Part shown: piece after piece, positions 9,891 to 18,248 of the stretch
Numbering within the stretch: position 1 is the first letter of the stretch
How the letters are laid out: each line of letters begins with the position of its first letter
From: Botryllus schlosseri
Taxonomy: Eukaryota; Chordata; Ascidiacea; Stolidobranchia; Styelidae
NCBI GenBank assembly: GCA_000444245.1
Contig: ATSW01010332.1
Location: 1-20,088 of the forward strand
Direction: 5' to 3'
Length of the DNA stretch: 20,088 nt
The notes under the pieces: model-generated
What the model saw: only the letters and a program-made list of their open reading frames with translations
Told to the model about the DNA's origin: nothing
Database searches by the model: none
Program-made: the position numbers and the translations under genes

Positions 9891-10190
9891 GAATCGATCA
9901 AAAACGAATGATCGCGAAAACTGCGCTGTTTAGCGATGAGTCAGCTCGTATCTCTATTGTGTTTGTCGCCTTCAACATTTCATTTTGAAATTACGGTGAA
10001 AATTGTAATATACGTGGCGGACCGGCAGGAATGTAGTCGCGGACCGGCGGTTGAGAACAACTGGTCTATATCACAATTTTTCATCATGCGTTTCTTAACA
10101 TAAGAACCATTCAATACCCAAGCAGTCTTGCTTCAGTTAGGATATTGCGGCACGTTGACCATAACACCATGTCCACCTATATTTGTTTCA

Positions 10191-10899
10191 TTTGACCGTT
10201 TATGATTCACAATGAACAGACAATGGACCGTCTACAACGGTAGGCCTGTGAAGTATTCTACAAACTGTCATAATATTATATAAGTTCACCGACAGTGCAA
10301 ACTCTACGATACAAACGAAATGGAGGGGTCAAAAATCTTGACAATTTGTGACCTAACGCCTAATTTTGACAGAATTTTGACTTATTTTGACATGTCAAAA
10401 ATGGCTCTAATAATAAGTAATTATTTTTTGAACGACTTCAAACTACTGCAAGTAAAACAAGAAGTTCCTGGCTTCGAATTACTTTCGTATCCACCTATAA
10501 GAAAGATTGATGGTAGGGACGCGAAGGAGGCGTTTTACAGGTTGTCGGGTCATCAACACTATATTTCCTTTCCGCGTTACCCTCCAGTGCTTAGTGCCTG
10601 GCAATGGTCCCCAACCGGTGGGGAACTCCCCACTTGTAGGGAATTCCATGTTTTTGGCGGGAAAAAGACGCATTTGTTAAACACTTAATGCATAATAGTT
10701 TACATGTTTNCGGAGACACATGCGCAATTACCGTTACTAGTTAACTGTTCTGGAATGTATGTATCGAAAATTATGTTGCACGTTGTTCACAAAAGCACAA
10801 TTTTAACTTTGTATAACCAATCCTGGCGTCACAAACGACTCAAGCACGACCAGTATGACTTGACATAACGCTTTCGCTAAAGTTTGAGGGTTACTGATA
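10191..10899. other. Unassigned interval
   Basis: An open frame on the plus strand (10320-10688) and shorter ones on the minus strand show no recognisable domain. At 10611 the sequence CAATGGTCCCCAACCGG resembles the common hAT terminus CAGTGGTCCCCAACC, but no partner end is visible. The stretch may contain eroded transposase middle sequence; I cannot show it. Confidence 0.35.
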
Positions 10900-11287
10900 T
10901 CGGTTCACGGATCGTTTTATGTTGCGGTTATATATTAAGGGAAACTTATGAATATCTGTGAATCATATTGTTACCAATGAATTCCTTCAATAATATTTTT
11001 GTAATAACATGTGTTAAAATGTTGAAGTTCAACTGTTTTGGGACCCCCTCCCCCCAAAAAAATAGCGGTCAAATTTGACGAATTGGAAAAAATTGAAAAA
11101 TTAAAAAATGTATATTTATTGCCAATAAGTAACTGAGGACTGGTTTAATATTGGTTTTCCACAAGTCTCAATTGATTGGTAACACTTATATTTCCCTACA
11201 TGCTCTGCTTTGTGAAGAACGCCACACCCACTTCTATATTTATGCGCAAAATAGCCCTCAATTCGCATATCTATGTTTACTGAAGAG
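10900..11287 (-). repeat. Low-copy repeat D, copy 1 (downstream flank of the Cys-rich fragment)
   Basis: Read on the minus strand, this region aligns with 15040-15400 on the plus strand. Landmarks are CAATCAATT.GAG, CCTCAGTTACTTATTGGC, the nearly identical GTTGAACTTCAACATTTTAA followed by CACATGTTAT, GGTAACAATATGATTCACAG, and TTAATATATAACCG. It includes CAATAAATATAC, a possible polyadenylation signal, about 170 bases beyond the end of the Cys-rich frame. It therefore looks like the 3' part of the same multicopy unit. Confidence 0.7.
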
Positions 11288-11770
11288 TTATTTCTCATGC
11301 ACAATGTCATACACTTCAACAGGCATTGCCAATGCCTTCTTCAGACTCAACATCATTGTGACTGCAGTTTTTGCATCTAATGCCTTTACATACTCCACGC
11401 CGAAATGCACGTGACCAATTTCTTCTTGCAGTTGCATCTTGTTGAAATCTTTTTGACAACGACAGCTTGTGAACTGCAATAGCTCATCAGGAGCCATTGG
11501 TTTCAATACTAGATCCAAGTCATAACCATATACGCCTATTGTCCATCCGTAATCGCTGGGGTTCAGAGACATGTTCTGTAAAAGAATCAAACCCCGGGTC
11601 TGCAGGTCCGCGCGGAGTGAACGTTGTTCATCTGCACCCTCTGTTAGGGGTAGTGTCTCTGGCTTGATCACCCCTGCCGCTGTCTTCCTTGAGAACATGC
11701 TGTGTCTTTTGGTGAACTGCTGTGACCATCAAAGACCACAATATCATTCTGAAAGGAACAGCCCAGAAAC
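11288..11770 (-). pseudogene. Broken fragment of a multicopy Cys-rich protein of unknown family
   Basis: The minus strand encodes recognisable pieces of a protein type I recall as multicopy and uncharacterised in invertebrate genomes: a segment like VVFDGHSSSPKD near 11720-11745, then LPLTEGADEQRSLRADLQTRG, NPSDYGW, and PMAPDELLQFTSCRCQKD. A Cys-rich tail, resembling a CXC-type arrangement of C.C...C.C..., follows and is visible only in other frames. The copy is broken in a few places and lacks most of its N-terminal part. I do not know whether the parent is a host gene family or a mobile element, and give no function. Block B abuts it at 11785, and repeat D follows it downstream. Confidence 0.55.
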
Positions 11771-11784
11771 TGCACGTATACAGG

Positions 11785-12010
11785 ACCGTAACTGCCGCAC
11801 CCTAAACCCCCCAATTGGGGGGGGAGCGCTCGAAAGGGGCCCAAAATTATTTCGCGAATTAGCATAACTTATAAATTATTTTTCAAAAATTTATGCAACT
11901 TTTATAAAAAATTTCAATTTGCCAAGTTTCCTAATTGTTTGGTACTCTCCCCAATACAAAATACGCAAGATTTATCGAAATGGACATATCTCGGTGAGAC
12001 ATATAAGCAC
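11785..12010 (-). repeat. Shared repeat block B, inverted copy
   Basis: On the minus strand: AAGTTGCATAAATTTTTGAA, then CCCCCAATTGGGGGGTTTAG and GGTGCGGCAGTTACGGTCCTGTATA. The order and spacing match 5290-5420. Its right edge (plus coordinate about 11785) abuts the Cys-rich fragment sharply, so this may be an insertion boundary. Confidence 0.75.
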
Positions 12011-12242
12011 GGTTGCCATCGACATGGACTCAAAAATAAGGACAGTAGAAAAATTAGATTACCATTAAAAGCGATTTTGTAGATACTTTGTATTTATACG
12101 AGCCGTGACATTATATAGCTGAGGATAGGCCTATCACATTACATACTTTTCGCAAGAAACAACCCGCTTTTGCAACTCCATGTTATTAGAAAGTGCTTCA
12201 TGGATCTCACGACAGCTCAGGTCTAGTTTTACCTTTTACTCA
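12011..12242. other. Unassigned interval between repeat blocks B and C
   Basis: I see no gene or terminus here. It may be the interior of an insertion bounded by block B (11785) and block C (12322). Confidence 0.3.
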
Positions 12243-12322
12243 GGGCCGAAACAGCACTTCGTCAGCCCCTCCCCCAAAAACACGCTGGTCTGAGGCCCCC
12301 ATTGGGTGATAAACCAAACTTC
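12243..12322 (+). repeat. Shared repeat block C, copy 2
   Basis: GGGCCGAAACAGCACTTCG, CCCCCAAAAACACGCTGGTC and GATAAACCAAACTTC match copy 1 at 9368-9447. Its right edge interrupts the hAT transposase frame just after the residues NEVKK, so it marks an insertion or recombination boundary at about 12322. Confidence 0.7.
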
Positions 12323-13160
12323 TTCACCTCGTTCTGATTAGAGGCGTCAACCAACATGGAAAAAGGCCGTACATCAAGTTTAGACAAAATCATTTTTGAG
12401 CGTACGGAGCAAGAACTCCAGTAACAATGCTTATAGTCTTGGTCCTGGCCGAAGCAAACTTCCTTGCGATGTTGGAATAGGGGAATATTGCTTTCAACAA
12501 TTGCGATGCGCAATCGTTATAGAGCAGTGGTTCTCAACCCTTTTTAGACACGCCCCCCTTTTTGATAGTGAAAAATCCCCCCCCCCCACTCTTATCGTCA
12601 TATCATAAAATCTAACCGTAATGCTAGCAACCCCAACAGATTGTTTGATGGGACGGAAGGTTATGGGTGTTGATGAGAGAATTAAAAATATGAAATACGG
12701 TCTGTATATAGAGAAAGACTCGTGAACTGGAGGTAAATGGCGCGGAGCGCGAAATTTTTTTTCAGTTGACCGCTTCTTCGCGCCTCCCTTATATGCTTTC
12801 ACGCCCCCCTCCCCAAGGGGGGCGCACCCCCCGGTTGAGAACCACTGTTGTAGAGGAATGATTGCTGGTGTTTGACGCTATGGATGCCCAGCAGCTGCTG
12901 CCTAGTAGTATATGCTGGTCATTGGTGTTGATCGAATTGTGAAAAATTATTCATCGACTGGCTCGAGACAATCATTATGACAGATTTCTTGTGTTTTGGG
13001 GTATCAATGTGAGTTGAAATAGCGGTCTTTCCTGTGGCCTCCAGGTTAATGTCACAATTGCAGAGATTGCAATGTGCGAAACACTCGCCTTCAAGCTTCA
13101 TTTGATATCTTTGTATTCTCGCTCATAATCGTCACGAAAAATGTTTTTACGCCTGCTCAT
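12323..13160 (-). pseudogene. hAT transposase N-terminal region with zinc finger, split by a MITE
   Basis: The start ATG at 13160 gives MSRRKNIFRDDYEREYKDIK, then TGA at 13098-13100; a frame change there leads to GECFAHCNLCNCDINLEATG and THIDTPKHKKSV. The C..C...H....H spacing is the N-terminal zinc finger of hAT transposases. Next come SSQSMNNFSQFD, a TGA at 12919-12921, LLGIHSVKHQQSFLYN, then (after the MITE at 12525-12847) DCASQLLKAIFPYSNIARKF, ASARTKTISIVTGVLAPYA, and in a shifted frame LSKLDVRPFSMLVDASNQNE. These blocks follow the usual order in hAT transposases ending with the first catalytic Asp region (DASN). Sequence is cut at about 12322 by repeat block C. The RNase-H-like core after that Asp is missing. 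The element is dead, with at least two frame changes and several stops. Confidence 0.85.
12525..12847. mobile_element. 323-bp hAT MITE, CAGTGGTTCTCAACC family
   Basis: The left end is CAGTGGTTCTCAACC and the right end read inward is identical for 15 bases. The flanks TTATAGAG and TTGTAGAG match at 7 of 8. ACGCCCCCCT occurs near both ends in the same orientation. The centre has GGCGCGGAGCGCGAAATTTT. There is no coding capacity. The insertion falls within a codon of the older hAT transposase (LYN|DCAS) and removing it with one duplication copy restores the frame, which confirms the boundaries. Confidence 0.95.
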
Positions 13161-13587
13161 TTTAACTTAACAGATTTAGCCTTATTTGTAGCTGAAACTA
13201 TATGTGCAATATAATTTAGATAAATTTATCAATGATTGATAGCTTTACTACTGTTCAGCCCAAGTGTCGACTGCACTGCGCCCTTTTCCGGTACGCAATA
13301 AAGGCCGCCTTCCCCACAGCTTATTCTGCTGACTGGACGGCAGAAACCTGGTGCTGCTGTTTACTACTAATATGACGTCCGCTTCGACAGCTTGGTACAG
13401 CCGAAAATACTATACCACTCACTGCCCTAGCTATCTCACCACTGAGAAGTCAAATCCCGTTGTGTATACGCCACGGGAGTTCCTTTCATTTATGATGTCA
13501 TAAAATATCGACGCAAAACTATATTTTGGAATATTATGCAACACAGATACCAGAGGAAAACGATCGAAGTTCTGTAGTTGTTGAAAA
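13161..13587. other. Unassigned interval
   Basis: This is upstream of the hAT transposase start and may be its 5' flank. I see no clear terminus, exon or RNA. Minus-strand open frames at 13431-13705 have no recognised motif. Confidence 0.35.
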
Positions 13588-13715
13588 TAAGACAAATTAA
13601 GGACGCTAGACGAAAAGAAGGACATTTCTTAGAACTGAGGACAGTTGAGTTTTCTAAGACGTGACCCTTATAAATAAGGACAAATCTTAGAAATAAGGAC
13701 GGCATGGCAGCCCTG
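13588..13715. mobile_element. hAT terminus with TAAGGACA subterminal motifs
   Basis: Read inward from 13715 on the minus strand: CAGGGCTGCCATGCCGTCC, then TTATTT, and repeated GTCCTTA / GTCCTT units about every 20-30 bases. This is a hAT-style terminus with a clustered motif. The other end is not identified, so it may be a truncated or solo end. It abuts an inverted copy of block B at 13716. Confidence 0.6.
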
Positions 13716-13860
13716 TATATAAGATTTTAGGCCATGTAACATGCGACTCCAAGAAGTTTACCTGAACGATCGGCAGCGAGAAAACCTGGGCCAAAAAGGA
13801 CTGCCCTTACGCTGACCGAAAACTTCGTTATATATGGAAAATACATATAGGTTTAATTGT
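13716..13860 (-). repeat. Shared repeat block B, 5' part, inverted copy
   Basis: On the minus strand: ACGAAGTTTTCGGTCAGCG, AAGGGCAGTCCTTTTTGGCC, GGTTTTCTCGCTGCCG, and GGAGTCGCATGTTACATGGCC. These align in order with 5045-5145. The copy is broken at 13715 by the GGAC-motif terminus. Confidence 0.7.
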
Positions 13861-14084
13861 CCAAAGGCGCCTAAATGACTGGCGCCAAATGTTCCTGTCT
13901 TGGCAATCTGAACCTCAGAAGACAAATAGCATTCCGCAGGGAAAAATTATATGCCAGTGAAGAAATACCAATTTGAAACCGTGTGCGTCGTTAGTTTAGT
14001 AGGCTACGTTTGGGCTATTCTGTATTTTTTGGATATAACAGACAGGAGATCACCAAATGACATCATGAAATCAAGTCATACCAA

Positions 14085-14640
14085 CGGGCCCTCCCGCCCG
14101 AATATGTTTAATTAATATCTACGGGCCCTACAGTTTCCAAGTCACCTCCATTCAGCTCTACCGGTAAATCTGATAACGTGAGCTAAGAGGACAAGAAATT
14201 GATAGCAATATATATGCAATTCCCGATATTATTACCCGATTTTATCATGAATAATCGAAAATTTTCGCGCTTCGCGCTGGCTCCCTAACCCGTGGTACTT
14301 ATTACGTAACAAAAGCGAACAACGTGATGGGATGGTCGGTTTTTAACCCTATGGGAGCCCAAGGCACAAATTTTATTGGGGGGCCTGGCCAAGTGCTGCT
14401 TCGTTCTTGCGAACGGGTATACACCCGAAGATGTTTAATTATTATTGAGGGGTCCAACCTTTTCAAGCACACGTCACTTAGCTCTACCGGTAAATCTGAT
14501 TACGCGGGCAGAGAAAGGATGAAAATTGATAACAATACATATCCAATTCCCGATCATATTGACCGGTTCAATCATGACTTTTGAATTTTTTCGCGCTTCG
14601 CGCGTCTAAACGGGGATATCTGACCCACTAAACCGAAGCT
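14085..14640. repeat. Two diverged direct copies, 326-bp period
   Basis: AGCTCTACCGGTAAATCTGAT is at 14154 and again at 14480. Around it, ATGTTTAATTA, GAAATTGATA / AAAATTGATA, CAATTCCCGAT, CCGATTTTATCATGA / CCGGTTCAATCATGA and TTTTCGCGCTTCGCGC recur in the same order. The copies are roughly 70% alike by eye. Block C, inverted, lies between them at 14338-14410. This looks like an old tandem duplication of a transposon interior, or two adjacent insertions. Confidence 0.8.
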
Positions 14641-15039
14641 TAAAACAGATGATAAGTAGCGGTAAACAGCGTATAACCAAGGGGGTTCTGGGGGTCGACG
14701 CCTGGACTGATGGGAGGCTATGATCCAAGCTGATACATTAGCCAAGGATGAGAAATTACGGCGAAACAGCGACGATCCATACAGAAACAATCGACAAGGC
14801 CGTGCTGGGTTCGTAGTCGCTTTTACTTCGGTACAGTGCGTCCCTCTTACAGAACGGAGTGACACAGAAAACACCGTTCTAGCCCTGGCTGGATGGCTTA
14901 GTATTTGAAGAATTACTGTACTGATTTTAAGCCTAGATATGTGTGTTTTACCCAGTAGGCTAATACAGTACACAGAATTTGTTGAATCGTTCGGTATCGA
15001 ATTACTGAACGGTGTACTTCTGATGGTATAACTATGCCA
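14641..15039. other. Unassigned interval
   Basis: A minus-strand open frame (14572-14973) is Arg/Ser-rich with no recognisable domain and overlaps repeat sequence at its 3' end. I regard it as chance. Confidence 0.3.
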
Positions 15040-15400
15040 TCAGTGCCATTATTGTTACATATATTTTCCACAAAACAGTCTATAGTAGAATGTAAAATTT
15101 TAACAATCAATTTGAGAATCACCAAAGCTCATAATTATACCCATCCTTAGTTACTTATAGGCGATTAAGATTTTCTTTCAATTTTTTTCATTTTATGTTT
15201 TCAAATTTGCCAAATTGAAAAGCCGTTTTACTGGGTTTCCCAAAGGAGTTGAACTTCAACATTTTAACACATGTTATAAGAGACCTTGACAGACATATTG
15301 GTGAAGAAATTGTTTGGTAACAATATAGTTCACAGATTTGTGATGTATGCCATAAAATGCCCTTACTATATAAGCGATTGTCTTGCGTACTGGTGTGGTT
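15040..15400 (+). repeat. Low-copy repeat D, copy 2
   Basis: This aligns with the minus strand of 10900-11287. It holds AACAATCAATTTGAGAATC, CCTTAGTTACTTATAGGC, GTTGAACTTCAACATTTTAA then CACATGTTAT, and GGTAACAATATAGTTCACAG. The Cys-rich coding part present upstream of copy 1 is not recognisable here, so only the 3' flank survives. The open frame at 15286-15594 is within and beyond this repeat and has no known motif. Confidence 0.7.
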
Positions 15401-15664
15401 GTCCGTCTTTTGTGTACTCAAACANCCGAATAGCTGCTCCACATGACAAAAGTTTTACGAAAGAGCAGTGTGCTGTCACAAAATGCATTGGCCGACCAAA
15501 TCTGCAGGACATANNTATAGAGATAGATAACGTACGGAACTACATTAATTACGGAGCTATACTAATCACAATCTTTAAACGAAGAATGGTATGAAAAAAT
15601 GATAACTGCTACTGACTAAAAATGACTACGTCCACATATCATTTTATTGGTAGAAAGGTGGCCC

Positions 15665-16325
15665 TAATTGAAAGCAGATAGAGAGCCAACGGATTCAAGT
15701 TGACCGAAAGCTCGGTTTTCTGTTCTGCAACAACCCAGGTTTCATCATTAAAAATGATTTCAATCACAAAATTTGATCTGTTGCTGTTGTACGCTTACCG
15801 CAATGTCACTAACGAAAGCCGGAAGTTGATCAATTTATCAACCTGAAAAAAATGCATACCGAAAACAATCGAACGTGACAGAGAAATTCTGAGCACAGAA
15901 TTGGATTCAGCATCCTAAAATTAGCCTACATCAATCAATGAAATATTTGGGGCAAAGGTTTTTTGAAATTTACAGACTAGTGTGATTTCATCATATGATT
16001 GAACGAAGATGGAGAATCATTGAAATCAAGTTTACTGAAAATTCACTCAGTTTGTACTACAACAACCCAGGTTTCATGATAGATGATTTCAATAACAATA
16101 TTTGATCTGTTGGTGTTGCACGTCAACCGTAATGTCACTAACGAAAGCCGAAATTTCATTTATTTTATTGAAAATGAGGAAAATTCATGGAATGAATCTA
16201 ACGTGATAGAGAAATTCTGGGCAGAGAATAGGATTCAGCAACCTAAAATTAGCCTAAATCATTCAATAAATTTTTTGGCGCCATTTTTTTAAATCTGTAG
16301 GCCAGTGTTATTCATGCAAATCTAC
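15665..16325. repeat. Two direct copies, 332-bp period
   Basis: AACAACCCAGGTTTCAT occurs at 15729 and 16061. ATGATTTCAAT, TTTGATCTGTTG, AATGTCACTAACGAAAGCCG, GAGAAATTCTG, CCTAAAATTAGCCTA and TCAATCAATGAAAT / TCATTCAATAAAT follow in both in the same order. By eye the copies are roughly three quarters identical. Both encode a short run starting MISIT.FDLL and including RNVTNESR; the first stops soon after, the second runs to 69 codons. I cannot tell whether this is coding conservation or simply shared ancestry. Confidence 0.85.
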
Positions 16326-17456
16326 TTTCCATCAAGAACACAAATAATTCAATTGGTGCATAACCGTGATCTCGTTAGTAATTCATGCCTTGGCCAACGA
16401 TTTAAATCGGGATATCGAAAGTAGGCTACTGATCACTANATTGATTCAGCATGTAGTTCACAGAGAATATAGTGNTGGCTCAANCCTACAAATTATGTGA
16501 CCGATACTGAAAGGGTGGAAAGTTATCAACTAAAACATCAGTCATTTACCCAACGGCTACTCTGACGCAACAGAAGANCTCAGCTCTAATGAAATAATAA
16601 ATATACTTGATTTCGCGAAATCGCCTCAAAATTATGTCCCTCAAAAACTTCTCAATTCACATAACTATATCAGTCGAGAGGTACGAGTCCACCCTTCTAA
16701 CCGTAGTACCGACTTTCTGTTCTAATTTTACTACTGTTGTAAGGCGTAAACGTTCAAATATAGAGCTATTGTTCAGAAATCAAACATTAGCCATCCACCC
16801 CTCCACAGTCCACACGCGTGTTCCGACTCCCGAGCTTAATAGTAAGCTTANATCGNTCGTCAGGATATAGTATATAGTCACGTCATAATGCGTTGTATAC
16901 CGAGCAAACATCGCCACGAATGTATAATTCTCCTGAAAAATTATACAGCAGAATGAGCGGATTACAACGGATTTTGATTCGCGATAATCGTGCTGCTATA
17001 TCATCGCCAACTTCTATTCAACTAAGAGTGATACGCCATCATCAAAAGACACATATGTGGCTCGCGAGTCATAGACTCCCGGCCCCTGTTACAGAGAGAT
17101 TTATTTTGCATCATGTTCAAGTGGTGAATCCGTATTCGCGAACGAATGAAGTCTTATGTCGATTTATGGGCAATACGTACGTGATCCTTAAATCCTGTAA
17201 ATTTGAGATTGTGTCGGAATGTCTATTTCTGCCAGAGTTAGAGATAATATTGATTCAATTTACTGAATGGAGATACCAAGCATTCTCTTTCGGCTTTTCG
17301 TAGCCTGGAATATATAAATTCAAGAAATTTAGGACCATTCGGGTATTTGAGTGCATATTTCCCTAGTGCCCCAGAACTGTTCTGTTAGACTTATACCGGG
17401 TGGGGGCGAAAGACTCGTTTGAGTGCAAATTTTATACATTCGTAGATACTTTCGAT
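16326..17456. other. Unassigned interval
   Basis: Several N calls lie at 16438-16856. The 136-codon open frame at 16893-17303 has no recognisable domain, no flanking splice pattern I trust and no repeat similarity inside the window. It could be a fragment of an unknown gene, but I cannot support that. Confidence 0.3.
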
Positions 17457-17484
17457 CAGGGATATATAGAACTATATATCCCTG
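17457..17484. repeat. Perfect inverted repeat, 13-bp arms, 2-bp loop
   Basis: CAGGGATATATAG, then AA, then CTATATATCCCTG. The arms are exact reverse complements. TTTCGAT occurs just outside both arms as a direct repeat. It could form a cruciform, or be the fusion point of two inverted transposon tips; nothing nearby decides this. Confidence 0.9.
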
Positions 17485-17819
17485 CTTTCGATAAGGTGGA
17501 GATTGATGGATATGTCCTGGTTAGGTACATCTTGGAGCAAAGTCTTTCCTGCTTTAGGTTGAGGACTTTGACGCCGGTGAAAACTGCTCTATTTTTAGTC
17601 CGGTGGTTGCACCCATCTGCACTGCAATTGGGGACTGGAGACCCGACAATACTATAAGGCCGCAACCATAGTATCACATTTCTTTAGTAAAACACATTAC
17701 CAAGCGTACCATGCTTGCCACTCTAATGATATTGTTAAAATGGTATGATTGGCCACGAGCTATCTTAACCTAGTGATCTAGCAAGGCATTTTCGTTGAGC
17801 ATTGTCTGTAGTTAATTAT

Positions 17820-17958
17820 GTTTCGGATACTTGACGAGATTCGTCGGAGTATCTCGGAGTCTGGGATTGAGCTCTTCGGAGTCGGAGCGAGTTTTCCTCA
17901 GACACTAATGTTGTCGGAGGGATTCGGAGTCTCGAAAAGCACTATCCGCTCATCACTG
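17820..17958. mobile_element. hAT terminus with CGGAGT subterminal motifs
   Basis: Read inward from 17958 on the minus strand: CAGTGATGAGCGGATAG, then repeated ACTCCG units (at least six between 17840 and 17935). The short minus/plus open frame here simply translates the motif array. The partner end is not found upstream; the 8-bp flank GTATGTAC has no match nearby. It is likely a truncated copy. Confidence 0.6.
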
Positions 17959-18234
17959 GTATGTACCAACTACGCTGCTCCCATCAATGCAAATGGACGC
18001 ATGTAAAGTAATTTATCCGCTGTACAGAGAACGTGCGAGAAGACGATTCCTTTACTTGACTATACCCGTGTAATCTTGGATGCGTGTAACGCTGTATTAT
18101 TGTGACGTAGGAGTACGCAATTTCGAGCGAGAAATAGCGACTTATACCCTACTTACCTAAATGACAACAAAATTGCTGTTTTGCATATGATTTGTGCAGG
18201 GCCTTACGAAGAATAAGAGAGAGAATAAATATAA

Positions 18235-18240
18235 TTTATT
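18235..18240 (-). promoter_or_regulatory. Possible polyadenylation signal AATAAA
   Basis: AATAAA on the minus strand lies about 10 bases past the stop codon of the candidate terminal exon. Such a short 3' untranslated region is unusual but possible. The region is AT-rich, so a chance hexamer is likely. Confidence 0.25.
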
Positions 18241-18248
18241 AAATNTTG

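Larger units (their letters stand above)
8864..10063. mobile_element. 1200-bp non-autonomous hAT, GCGGACCGG family, perfect 8-bp target duplication
   Basis: The left end is CAGTGGTTCTTAACC and the right end read inward is CAGTTGTTCTCAACC. Both are flanked by GTCTATAT exactly (8856-8863 and 10064-10071). GCGGACCGG occurs twice near each end, in the same orientation on the plus strand, so the subterminal motif is direct rather than inverted, as in many CAGTGGTTCTCAACC-type hATs. The interior contains shared blocks C (9368-9447) and B (9590-9890). No transposase is seen. It landed inside an older hAT transposase, so it is younger than that element. Confidence 0.95.
8670..10190 (-). pseudogene. 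hAT transposase C-terminal dimerisation region, split by an insertion
   Basis: On the minus strand, sequence from about 10150 down to 10064, then from 8863 to 8670, reads continuously as a hAT C-terminus: KKRMMKNCDIDNIVRMKQHG, then PTTAAVERTFSILGKLLSND and HFLPENVGKSLSL. This matches the hAT dimerisation signature (T.AAVERSFS.L.KLL...R.FLPENV.KYL). The 1200-bp element at 8864-10063 interrupts codons of the DID segment and its removal restores the frame. A TAA at 8685-8687 replaces what is usually Tyr in the LYYN tail; YNKF and a second TAA follow, ending at 8670. Another in-frame stop lies upstream near 10155. The rest of the transposase is not recognised directly upstream. It may be the same element as the N-terminal fragment at 12323-13160, or a different family. 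Confidence 0.8.

Noticed and set aside
10611-10650. CAATGGTCCCCAACCGGTGG as a hAT left tip.
   Set aside because: No partner end or duplication is visible; the resemblance covers only about 15 bases.
14800-14830. tRNA-like B-box GGGTTCGTA.
   Set aside because: No A-box or cloverleaf could be drawn around it.
14572-14973. 133-codon minus-strand open frame rich in Arg and Ser.
   Set aside because: Overlaps a duplicated repeat at one end, with no recognisable motif.
16893-17303. 136-codon open frame on the plus strand.
   Set aside because: No domain, splice context or repeat similarity; length is compatible with chance in this composition.
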